Shown: in pieces, positions 1 through 6,896 of the stretch
Layout of the letters: each line of letters starts with the position of its first letter
Position numbering within the stretch: the stretch's first letter is position 1
Source of the DNA: Phycisphaerae bacterium
Lineage (GTDB): Bacteria; Planctomycetota; Phycisphaerae; UBA1845; Fen-1342
Direction: 5' to 3'
DNA length: 8,018 nucleotides
Assembly (NCBI GenBank): GCA_020058145.1
Contig: JAGVEP010000050.1
Coordinates: 1 to 8,018, forward strand
Notes under the pieces: model-generated
What the model saw: the letters and a program-made list of their open reading frames with translations, nothing else
The model's database searches: none
What the model was told of the DNA's origin: nothing
Position numbers and translations under genes: made by a program

Positions 1-2043
1 ATCGTCGCGGCGGGCACGCCGGCGGAAGTAGCGAGTGCCGAGTATCGAGTAGCGAGTTCCGGACCGGCCGACGCAGGCGAAGCAGCCGAATCGCTCACGC
101 GGGGCTATCTCGCGGGAAAACTGGCGATTCCGATCCCGACGAATCGCCGGCCAGTGCCGCCGTGGGAAGGGACGGAGGGACATAGGGACGAAGGGACGCA
201 GGCGCGTAAGACTCCCGCACGGCGACGGCGGAGCGGCCCGAACTCGCTGCTCGCTACGCGCTACTCGCCATTTCCCGGTTGGCTCGTCGTACGCGGCGCG
301 CGGCAGAACAATCTCAAGGACCTCACCGTGCCCATTCCGCTCGGGCGCTTCGCGTGCATTACCGGTGTTTCGGGCTCCGGCAAGAGTTCGCTGGTCAACG
401 ACATCCTCTGGCCCGCGCTGGCCAACAAGCTGAACCGCGCCAGCCTCACGGTGGGGGAGCACGACAAAATCGAACTGCGGGGTCCGCGCGCGGCCGACAA
501 GCCGGTCGAACTCAACGAGACGGCCTGGCTCCGCGACAGCGTGACGCTGGACAAGGTCGTCAACGTCGACCAATCTCCCATCGGTACGACGCCCACCAGC
601 AACCCCGCCACGTACACGGGGGTCTTTGACGGCATTCGCGAGCTGTTTGCCCGGCTGCCCGACTCCAAGATGCGTGGCTATAGCGCCAATCGCTTCAGCT
701 TCAACCGCCCCGGCGGCCGTTGCGAAGCGTGCGAAGGCTATGGCCAGCGGCGCATCGAAATGCACTTCATGCCCGACGTCTGGGTCGAGTGCGAGACGTG
801 CCGCGGGCGGCGCTACAACCCCGAGACGCTCGAAGTGCGGTTCAAGGGCCAGAACATTGCCGACGTGCTCGACCTCCGCGTCGCCGCGGCGCTCGAACTG
901 TTCGCCAACGTGCCGCGTCTGCGGCGGATGCTGCAGACTCTCGTGGACGTGGGACTGGATTATGTGCAGCTTGGGCAGCCGGCACCGACGCTTTCGGGCG
1001 GCGAAGCCCAGCGGGTCAAGCTGGCCGCCGAGTTGGGGCTGCCCGACACCGGCCAGACGTTTTACATTCTCGATGAACCGACGACCGGGTTGCACTTCGA
1101 CGACATCCGTAAGCTACTGACCGTGATCCAGCGGCTCGTCGATCTGGGCAACACCGTGCTGGTCGTCGAGCACAACCTCGACGTGCTCAAGTGCGCCGAC
1201 TGGATCATCGACCTGGGCCCCGAGGCCGGCGAGGCGGGCGGATACCTGGTGGCCGCGGGGACGCCGGAGGGAATTGCGAATGCGGAATTAAGAATTAAGA
1301 ATGGGACACCCGCAGACGGTGCGGTCTTGGACACGTCCGCGGCGGCGCCATTCTTAATTCCTAATTCTGCGTTCTCAATTCACAGCCACACTGCCGCCGC
1401 CCTCGCCCCCATTCTCGCCGCCGGGCCGCGTGAGGAACGCACGCCGTACGATCCGCACGCGCACGCCGCGCGCGTTTTGGCGGAAGAGCGGGCCGGTTTC
1501 GGCGACGTGGGCCGCGAGGTGCGTATGCCCTGGCAGGTCGACGGGCGGAAATGGCACCTCGAGCAGCGCGGCAGCCGCGAGGAGAAACCGCGGCGCTGGG
1601 CGGCCGCGGCGCTGGAGTACGTGGTGGACATCGTGCAAAAGGAGGGCCGCGCGCAGCGTCCGCCGGAGAAAGACAACCTCTTCGATGCCACGAATTGGAG
1701 CAACCGGGCGAGCGTGGAAATCACCGCGCCGCTCGCTCCGTACTGGTTTCTGCACGCGCTGACGGGCGGTGAGTGGCTGCTGGAGCTCTACTTCCGCGCT
1801 CCGCCTGGTGCGTTCAAATGGCGCGAGCTGAACGACAGTCTCGGGCTCAAGACGCTCGACGAGCGCGAGGATCTAGAAACTTACGGCGACTGGGCGCGCG
1901 TGGACGTGCGCCCGCGTAGCGATGGCTGGGAGGCCGTCGTCGTGTACGTCCACGACCAGGCGGAAATCAACACGCCGGCGTTCCGGCGATTCGTCAAACA
2001 GGCGGTCGCGGCGTATCGGGAGGGGCTCGCGTCCGGAACTTGA
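1..2043 (+). CDS. uvrA: UvrA excinuclease ATPase, C-terminal half with an extra C-terminal domain (5' end outside window)
   Basis: UvrA is the damage-recognition ATPase of nucleotide excision repair; it loads UvrB at lesions. The frame is open from base 1, and the first residues (IVAAGTPAEV) match the end of the first UvrA half, so the true start lies upstream. Window codons: Walker A GVSGSGKSS 122-130; DQSPIG near 190-195; zinc finger Cys pairs 241/244 and 264/267; signature LSGGEAQRV from 331; Walker B and D-loop YILDEPTTGLH from 355; switch His 391 in VEHNLDV. All key ATPase residues are present. The segment usually reading GRTPRSNP in UvrA reads GTTPTSNP here. Family members normally end soon after IDLGPEAGEAGG; this one continues about 270 codons. 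Of these, 1271-1381 is a repeat and the rest is a domain I do not recognise. Repeats also fill the linkers at 28-63 and 168-270. It could be one of several UvrA paralogues, including a fused multi-half form; the window cannot tell. Confidence 0.93.
   Translation: MVAAGTPAEVASAEYRVASSGPADAGEAAESLTRGYLAGKLAIPIPTNRRPVPPWEGTEGHRDEGTQARKTPARRRRSGPNSLLATRYSPFPGWLVVRGARQNNLKDLTVPIPLGRFACITGVSGSGKSSLVNDILWPALANKLNRASLTVGEHDKIELRGPRAADKPVELNETAWLRDSVTLDKVVNVDQSPIGTTPTSNPATYTGVFDGIRELFARLPDSKMRGYSANRFSFNRPGGRCEACEGYGQRRIEMHFMPDVWVECETCRGRRYNPETLEVRFKGQNIADVLDLRVAAALELFANVPRLRRMLQTLVDVGLDYVQLGQPAPTLSGGEAQRVKLAAELGLPDTGQTFYILDEPTTGLHFDDIRKLLTVIQRLVDLGNTVLVVEHNLDVLKCADWIIDLGPEAGEAGGYLVAAGTPEGIANAELRIKNGTPADGAVLDTSAAAPFLIPNSAFSIHSHTAAALAPILAAGPREERTPYDPHAHAARVLAEERAGFGDVGREVRMPWQVDGRKWHLEQRGSREEKPRRWAAAALEYVVDIVQKEGRAQRPPEKDNLFDATNWSNRASVEITAPLAPYWFLHALTGGEWLLELYFRAPPGAFKWRELNDSLGLKTLDEREDLETYGDWARVDVRPRSDGWEAVVVYVHDQAEINTPAFRRFVKQAVAAYREGLASGT
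28..63. repeat. GAGTAGCGAGT-type low-complexity repeat, left arm, inside uvrA
   Basis: A degenerate tandem of GAGTA/GCGAGT words lies between the conserved GTPAEV segment and the SLTRGYLAGK segment of UvrA. Its 3' part (41-63) is nearly the reverse complement of the block at 238-270, with about 20 of 24 bases matching. It is translated as a non-conserved linker (SAEYRVASSG). Confidence 0.6.
168..199. repeat. Four tandem copies of an 8-bp unit AGGGACNN inside uvrA
   Basis: GGGAC recurs at 169, 177, 185 and 193, exactly 8 bases apart. The units are AGGGACGG, AGGGACAT, AGGGACGA and AGGGACGC. Because 8 is not a multiple of 3, each unit is read in a different frame, giving the low-complexity peptide EGTEGHRDEGT just after the conserved IPIPTNRR segment. 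Confidence 0.8.
238..270. repeat. ACTCGCTGCTCGCTAC-type repeat, right arm, inside uvrA
   Basis: This is the inverted partner of the block at 28-63. It is translated as NSLLATRYSPF immediately before the conserved WLVVRGARQNNLK start of the second ATPase half. Conserved UvrA residues lie between the two arms, so the pair is not simply one inserted element. Confidence 0.6.
1271..1381. repeat. 111-bp palindromic element with 34-bp arms, in frame within uvrA
   Basis: The left arm is 1271-1304 and the right arm 1348-1381. The arms are reverse complements at 30 of 34 positions and enclose a 43-base GC-rich spacer. They are AT-rich (GAATTAA words) in an otherwise very GC-rich gene. The element is 37 codons long and keeps the frame, so it is translated. 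It lies right after the conserved end of UvrA (GTPEGIA) and before the extra C-terminal domain. I see no flanking direct repeat of the kind an insertion would leave. Confidence 0.8.
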
Positions 2044-2112
2044 GCCGTCCGGATCGGCAACGAGTTGCATGTGCTCATAGCCGGTAGCTCCGCTCGTCGC
2101 TAGAATGCCAGC

Positions 2113-2120
2113 AGAGGAAG
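2113..2120 (+). promoter_or_regulatory. Ribosome-binding site deciding the antitoxin start
   Basis: AGAGGAAG lies 5 bases before the ATG at 2126. The in-frame ATG at 2105 has no such sequence upstream, so 2126 is the better start. Confidence 0.6.
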
Positions 2121-2125
2121 ATGCG

Positions 2126-2365
2126 ATGATTGCTGCACTGTACGACCGGATTACGGTGGACCCGGCGAAGATGAACGGACAGCCCTGCATTCGGGGCATG
2201 CGCCTGACCGTCCGGCGCGTCCTGGAGGCCCTGGCAACGCTGGGCAATGTCACAGACGTCAAGCAGGAGTATCCGGAGTTAGAGGACGAGGATATCCGGC
2301 AGGCCCTGGAGTACGCGGCGGCCAACCTCGACGATCAGGCGCTCGACTTGCCCGCACTGCCATGA
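2126..2365 (+). CDS. DUF433 family antitoxin-like protein
   Basis: A 79-residue protein. The N-terminal block YDRITVDPAKMNGQPCIRG matches the DUF433 signature (ITxDP...GKPCIRGTR). A short helical part follows, with VLEALATLGNVTDVKQEYPELEDEDIRQAL resembling the helix-turn-helix region of this family. DUF433 proteins are small DNA-binding-like proteins commonly encoded just upstream of DUF5615 PIN-like proteins and are taken to be the antitoxins. The TGA overlaps the next ATG as ATGA, which implies coupled translation. An ATG at 2105 would add seven residues but lacks a ribosome-binding site. A possible -10 (TAGAAT, 2101-2106) precedes it without a convincing -35. If it autoregulates, as type II antitoxins often do, the operator would lie in 2044-2112; I see no clear palindrome there. 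Confidence 0.85.
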   Translation: MIAALYDRITVDPAKMNGQPCIRGMRLTVRRVLEALATLGNVTDVKQEYPELEDEDIRQALEYAAANLDDQALDLPALP

Positions 2366-2739
2366 GACTATTGCTGGATCAGGGGCTACCGCGCAGCGCG
2401 GCTTCTGCACTTCGCCGCCAGGGGCACGACGCCGTGCATGTCGGTGAGATCGACCTGGCCGAAGCGGATGACGCCGCTATTTTGGAGCACGCCCGAGCCG
2501 AGGGTCGCGTGGTCGTGACTTTGGACGCGGATTTCCACGCCCTGCTCGCGCACGCCGGCGCCGAGAGACCGTCGGTTGTCCGAATACGCATCGAGCGACT
2601 GAAATCCGAGCCGATGGTCACCCTCCTTCTCTGGCTCGTCACTCACTGCGGCGCGGCGTTGGACGCGGGTGCGTGTGTGACGGTCTTACCGGGTCGCGTT
2701 CGCGTGCGTCGCCTGCCGCTGAAGCCACGACGATCATGA
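2362..2739 (+). CDS. DUF5615 PIN-like toxin
   Basis: A 125-residue protein of the DUF5615 PIN-like family, the predicted RNase partner of DUF433. It begins MRLLLDQGLP, the usual first strand with an acidic residue (Asp6). Asp36/Asp37 lie in the next helix (EADDAAIL), and VVTLDADFHALL (Asp55, Asp57) is the family's central acidic motif. The C-terminal VTVLPGRVRVRRLPL is the usual closing strand, so the protein looks full length. All acidic positions expected of a PIN-type metal site are present, so it may be active; toxicity itself is not shown by sequence. The start overlaps the antitoxin stop, and its TGA overlaps the ATG of the following gene in the same way. Confidence 0.85.
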   Translation: MRLLLDQGLPRSAASALRRQGHDAVHVGEIDLAEADDAAILEHARAEGRVVVTLDADFHALLAHAGAERPSVVRIRIERLKSEPMVTLLLWLVTHCGAALDAGACVTVLPGRVRVRRLPLKPRRS

Positions 2740-3392
2740 TCGAATCCCTCGCCCGCCGAGCGTTCTTCGCCTTTGAGCTGCCGATTCACTACATTTCGCG
2801 CCCGCCGCGGACCGATGGCGACGTGAGCAAGTGGGGCAAGAAGTACCTGGTGCCGCCGCTGGTCGAAATCGAGGGCACGGTTCCGCTGGCCGACGTGTAC
2901 TGGGCCTGGCACGAGGACGGCTTCTATGCCGCGTTCGACGTCCCGAACCGCAGCGCCCGGCCGCGCTGTGACGCCACGCACTGGTGGAAGGGCGACGGAA
3001 TCCGGCTGTGTATTGACACGCGCGACGCCCGCGACGTGAAGCGTGCGACGCGGTTTTGCCACTTCTTCTACGCCGCGCCCGTCGGCGGCGGGCCGGACGG
3101 CAAGCGCCCGCTGATCGGCACGCACCGCATGAGTCACGCCAAGGAACCGCCGCCGGTGGTCGACGTCACGCAGCTCAAGATCGCGGCCCATGTGCATCGC
3201 ACCGGGTACGGGCTTGAACTCGCAATCCCCGCCGCTTGCTTGACCGGCTGGGACCCGGCCGAGCACGCCCGCCTCGGCGTGTTCTACAAGCTCAAGGACC
3301 TGCAACTCGGCGGCCAGCACCTCACCGTCGACGATGAACTGGGCTGGAACGCCGATCCGAGCACGTGGGCGACGGGCGTGCTGGTGCGGTGA
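2736..3392 (+). CDS. CBM9/DOMON-like carbohydrate-binding-type protein
   Basis: A 218-residue protein from the ATG that overlaps the toxin stop. WAWHEDGFYAAFDV (57-69), WWKGDGIRLCIDTRD (83-97), YGLELAIPAACLTGWDP (158-174) and the closing DPSTWATGVLV resemble the beta-sandwich of CBM9 and related DOMON-like domains, which bind sugars or occur in surface and oxidoreductase proteins. There is no signal peptide from this start, so the protein is either cytoplasmic or the annotated N-terminus is incomplete. A GTG at 2673 would add 21 residues inside the toxin gene, but they look like out-of-frame toxin sequence. No Shine-Dalgarno precedes 2736; the ATGA overlap suggests reinitiation after the toxin. 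Its specific ligand cannot be read from the sequence. Confidence 0.7.
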   Translation: MIESLARRAFFAFELPIHYISRPPRTDGDVSKWGKKYLVPPLVEIEGTVPLADVYWAWHEDGFYAAFDVPNRSARPRCDATHWWKGDGIRLCIDTRDARDVKRATRFCHFFYAAPVGGGPDGKRPLIGTHRMSHAKEPPPVVDVTQLKIAAHVHRTGYGLELAIPAACLTGWDPAEHARLGVFYKLKDLQLGGQHLTVDDELGWNADPSTWATGVLVR

Positions 3393-3475
3393 GCGACGCC
3401 GCAACCCGGCTCCGACCCATTGTCGGCGAAAGCTCATTGACGGGCCGCGCAGTTGCCTTTCTACTGCCGCCGAAC

Positions 3476-4714
3476 ATGAATCGACCGCGCTGGTCTATCG
3501 TCCTCTTGTTGCTCACGTTGACGGCCTCGGGGTTTGCCGTGGCGCTCGTCGGCTGTCGTGCGCCAGGCACAGCTCCGCCGCCATCACCACCAACGGCGGT
3601 GCCGGGGGTGCTCCGCGTCGCACCGTTGCCCCTGTCCCGCCCCGTCCGCGCCGCGTGGGTCGCCCGTTTTCACTACCGCACGCCAGCGGACATCCGCGAG
3701 ATTATCAAGAGCTGTGCCGCAGCGGGCTTCAACACCGTCTTGTGGCAGGTCCGCGGCGAGGGGACCGTGGCTTACCCATCGGCCATCGAGCCGTGGGCGC
3801 GCGAATACGGGCATCGCGATCCGGGCTTCGACCCGCTGGCCGTCGCGGTGCAGGAAGCGCACAAGCATCGGCTGCGCATCGAGGCGTGGTTCAACGTGCT
3901 GCCGGGGTGGAAAGGTGCCGTGGCACCGGTGATCGCCGGACAGCTCTATCACGCCCATCCGGACTGGTTCATGTACGACGCCGCGGGGTCCCGGCAGCCG
4001 CTCAACAAGGATTACGTGATCCTGAATCCGTGCCTGCCGGAGGTCCGCCGGCATGTCGTCAGTCTGGCGGACGAAATCGCGGCGCGTTACGACGTGGACG
4101 GCATCCATCTCGACTATGTGCGGTTCGCCTGGGACGGCACCGCCAAGGCCAAGCAGAATTACCCGCGCGACACGCGGACGCTGTCCCTTTATCGCCGCGA
4201 GACCGGACGCGGGCCGGACGATGATCCGCGGGCGTGGGACCATTGGCGGGCCAATCAGGTCACCCGCATCGTCCACGAGATCCGCCTGACGCTGAATCGC
4301 CGCCGGCCCGGCGCGACGCTAACCGCGGCCGTATGGCGGAACCCGAGCATCGGCTATCGCGACTACCTCCAGAACAGCGTGGCGTGGCTGCGGTCCGGGC
4401 TCGTCGACGCCCTCATGCCGATGGCCTACACCGCCAAGCTCGATCAATTCGAGGCGGACATCGACACGTACCGCCAATTGGTCGGCACGCGGCGTGTCAT
4501 CCCCGGCGTCGGCATCTACGAACACAAGACCGCCGAGCCGATGGACGAGCAACTGCGGCGGTGCATGAATTGGGGTGGCGACTACGCGCTCTTTTCGTAC
4601 ACCTCGTTGTTCCCCACGGTCGAGGATGCGGGCATGAAGCCCAAGGAGCAGGCGGACGCGCAGCGCTTGCGCGGGCTACGCCGGGGCGTGCTGAAGGATT
4701 TCCCGGCGCGGTAA
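3476..4714 (+). CDS. GHL10 (DUF187) glycoside-hydrolase-like lipoprotein
   Basis: A 412-residue protein of the glycosyl-hydrolase-like 10 family (TIM-barrel type, PF02638), which includes E. coli DigH/YddW, an outer-membrane lipoprotein acting on peptidoglycan glycan strands. The N-terminus has a basic start, a hydrophobic stretch and the lipobox LVGC with Cys27, then a Pro-rich linker. Family landmarks follow: VRAAWVARFHY (57-67), GFNTVLWQVRGEGTVAYPS (84-102), PGFDPLAVAVQEAHKHRLRIEAWFN (116-140), NPCLPEVRRH (184-193) and DGIHLDYVRF (208-217), the family hallmark. MPMAYTA (314-320) is a later barrel strand. The ATG at 3476 is chosen because it gives a proper lipoprotein signal; the frame is open back to a GTG at 3365, but that extension is not family-like and would bury the signal. 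No clear ribosome-binding site precedes it. Substrate is unknown; peptidoglycan or another glycan is plausible. Confidence 0.88.
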   Translation: MNRPRWSIVLLLLTLTASGFAVALVGCRAPGTAPPPSPPTAVPGVLRVAPLPLSRPVRAAWVARFHYRTPADIREIIKSCAAAGFNTVLWQVRGEGTVAYPSAIEPWAREYGHRDPGFDPLAVAVQEAHKHRLRIEAWFNVLPGWKGAVAPVIAGQLYHAHPDWFMYDAAGSRQPLNKDYVILNPCLPEVRRHVVSLADEIAARYDVDGIHLDYVRFAWDGTAKAKQNYPRDTRTLSLYRRETGRGPDDDPRAWDHWRANQVTRIVHEIRLTLNRRRPGATLTAAVWRNPSIGYRDYLQNSVAWLRSGLVDALMPMAYTAKLDQFEADIDTYRQLVGTRRVIPGVGIYEHKTAEPMDEQLRRCMNWGGDYALFSYTSLFPTVEDAGMKPKEQADAQRLRGLRRGVLKDFPAR

Positions 4715-4741
4715 TCCGGCCCCAGAATCAGGTGTGAGCGT

Positions 4742-4765
4742 CTGACGGCCCACCCTCTCCGTCAG
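4742..4765 (+). terminator. Small stem-loop after the GHL10 gene
   Basis: CTGACGG (4742-4748) and CCGTCAG (4759-4765) are perfect 7-base arms around a 10-base loop, 28 bases after the stop. There is no T-tract, so it may be an RNA 3'-end stabiliser and not a true terminator. Confidence 0.35.
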
Positions 4766-4855
4766 GCGGGCCGCCCTGGCCTGCCCGAGACAACGGCTTG
4801 CTACGGCCTCGGCTGACTTCTTGCACCGCCTGCACGCAACGCATGCCTGGCAAAC

Positions 4856-4900
4856 AAAGACGCCGGGGCACGTGGTCGATGACGTGCTCCGGCGTCTTTT
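4856..4900. terminator. Bidirectional intrinsic terminator between convergent genes
   Basis: The 18-base arms 4856-4873 and 4882-4899 pair fully in RNA, with a single G-U, around an 8-base loop. A T-run follows on the + strand (CTTTTGTTA). Reading the - strand, the stem is followed by TCTTTGTTTG, also T-rich. It sits between the stop of the GHL10 lipoprotein gene (4714) and the stop of the VOC gene (4953), as expected for a shared terminator of converging transcripts. Confidence 0.88.
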
Positions 4901-4952
4901 GTTATCGAACGCACGACCAGCGCCTGAGACGGTCGCCGGCCAGGCTGACGAC

Positions 4953-5438
4953 CTATTTCTCGCCGCAGCCTCCCGCGCTCATCGCCTGCGCTGCCCGCTG
5001 CTGCATTTCCTCGGGCGACACATCCTCGATGTGCGTCGCGACGGACCATTCGTGGCCGTAGGGATCGCGCAGCTTCCCGTAGCGGTCGCCCCAGAACTGG
5101 TCGCGCAGCGGCATCGTCTCGGTGGCGCCGGCGCTGAGCGCCTGCTGGAACACTTTGTCCGCGTTCTCGACGTACAAGCAGAGCACCACCGGGCTGCCGC
5201 CGAGCCCCTGGGGCGATTTCGCGCCCATCTCCGGAAACTCGTCGTTCAGCATCAGCTTCGAATCGCCGATCCGCAGCTCCGCGTGCATGATCTTGCCGCC
5301 CGGACCGGCATGGCGGCTGATCTCCTCCGCACCAAACGCGCGCTTATAGAAGTCGATCGCGTTGACCGCGTTGCGGGCGATCAGATGTGGCGTAAGTGTG
5401 TGGTATCCCTCGGGCACGGCACGAACTTTGGCTGGCAT
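4953..5438 (-). CDS. VOC family protein, PhnB/glyoxalase-like
   Basis: A 161-residue protein of the vicinal oxygen chelate superfamily, in the PhnB-like branch. It opens with GYHTLTPHLIARNAVNAIDFYKRAFGAEE, the usual first beta-alpha-beta unit. The family's second half ends with FWGDRYGKLRDPYGHEW (115-131) followed by ATHIEDVSPEE. His52 in MHAEL and Glu130 in HEW occupy positions where VOC enzymes carry metal ligands. Members include glyoxalases, dioxygenases and resistance proteins, but the PhnB-like branch mostly has no assigned reaction, so no substrate is proposed. An AGGAG lies 8 bases before the ATG, and a promoter-like pair lies upstream. The gene is downstream of and codirectional with the uracil-DNA glycosylase gene (123-base gap) but seems to have its own promoter. 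Confidence 0.88.
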   Translation of the reverse strand: MPAKVRAVPEGYHTLTPHLIARNAVNAIDFYKRAFGAEEISRHAGPGGKIMHAELRIGDSKLMLNDEFPEMGAKSPQGLGGSPVVLCLYVENADKVFQQALSAGATETMPLRDQFWGDRYGKLRDPYGHEWSVATHIEDVSPEEMQQRAAQAMSAGGCGEK

Positions 5439-5446
5439 GATTTAAT

Positions 5447-5451
5447 CTCCT
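5447..5451 (-). promoter_or_regulatory. Ribosome-binding site of the VOC gene
   Basis: AGGAG on the - strand, 8 bases upstream of the ATG at 5438. It fixes the start of the VOC gene. Confidence 0.8.
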
Positions 5452-5480
5452 GATTCCGAACACACCCCGCTTCTGAGCGG

Positions 5481-5508
5481 ACTATAGGAGGCGACCAGAG
5501 GTCGGCAA
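5481..5508 (-). promoter_or_regulatory. Candidate sigma70-type promoter of the VOC gene
   Basis: On the - strand TTGCCG (5503-5508) and TATAGT (5481-5486) are separated by 16 bases. They match the -35 consensus at 4 of 6 and the -10 at 5 of 6 positions. Initiation would fall near 5474, giving a leader of about 35 bases that includes the AGGAG. Confidence 0.55.
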
Positions 5509-5561
5509 GTCCGCAGGGCCGCGGGAGAGCGCAACTCTTTTCAGGTCAAGGGCTTGTGCAG

Positions 5562-6488
<927 letters not shown>

Positions 6489-6703
6489 TTAGTGTTGCTG
6501 ATGGAGGCTGAAAGATCTCTGGTTGAGTTGTCGACCCATTTGCGTCGGGGTGCGCGACCGCCATCATCACCTCCGTTGGCACGTCCCAGCGTCTGTGGCG
6601 GTGCGAGCCAATCGGCTGGGAACGCATCAGTGGTCCGAGAACCGAATGCGTTTCGCGGGTAGTTTGAACACCGCCGAGACGGGCAGACGAGGAGAAGGAT
6701 GCA

Positions 6704-6859
6704 GTTGCGGAACCGCAACACAGGTCTATCTGCCGCAAAGCCTCATATGCCGCCACAAGTATTGGCGGCACTGTGTCGTAACCGCGCCCGGTCTACCGCG
6801 GTGCCGTTTAATTTTGTTATGAAAACGTCCGAAGTATTCCATGCCTCGGCGGTGGAATA
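6704..6859 (+). other. Candidate structured RNA: consecutive and nested stem-loops
   Basis: Perfect inverted repeats seen: GTTGCGG/CCGCAAC (6704-6710, 6713-6719); TGCCGCCA/TGGCGGCA (6748-6755, 6763-6770) with a 7-base loop; ACACAG/CTGTGT (6718-6723, 6771-6776), which encloses the previous hairpin and is contiguous with it on the 3' side, leaving a 24-base 5' bulge; ACCGCG/CGCGGT (6781-6786, 6797-6802), followed four bases later by T-rich TTTAATTTTGTT; and TATTCCA/TGGAATA (6835-6841, 6853-6859). The first hairpin and the ACACAG helix share two bases, so they could be alternatives. It could be a small RNA ending near 6818, a 5' leader of the gene at 7009, or protein-binding sites. It matches no RNA family I can name. 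Confidence 0.35.
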
Positions 6860-6896
6860 GGTTTGGTCGAAGTCTCAACGAGTTTCCAGGATGACA

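Noticed and set aside
1271..1381. Classic insertion sequence or MITE with target duplication
   Set aside because: There is no flanking direct repeat and no transposase, so only a palindromic repeat of unknown mobility is claimed.
2643..3437. Open frame on the - strand (264 residues) opposite the CBM9-like gene
   Set aside because: It has Arg/Val-rich composition and no motifs; the + strand frame has the CBM9-like pattern and tight junctions with the upstream genes.
3334..4224. Overlapping + strand frame (296 residues) within the lipoprotein gene
   Set aside because: The other + frame carries the lipobox and the GHL10 motifs; this one is Arg-rich and without motifs.
4821..5453. Open frame on the + strand (210 residues) over the VOC gene
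   Set aside because: It starts within the terminator hairpin region and is antisense to a clear VOC protein with promoter and ribosome-binding site.
6724..6776. GCAAAGCC string resembling part of the cyclic-di-GMP-I riboswitch
   Set aside because: Only this short string matches. The partner AGGGCAAACC segment, the GAAA-capped hairpin and the tetraloop receptor are not seen.
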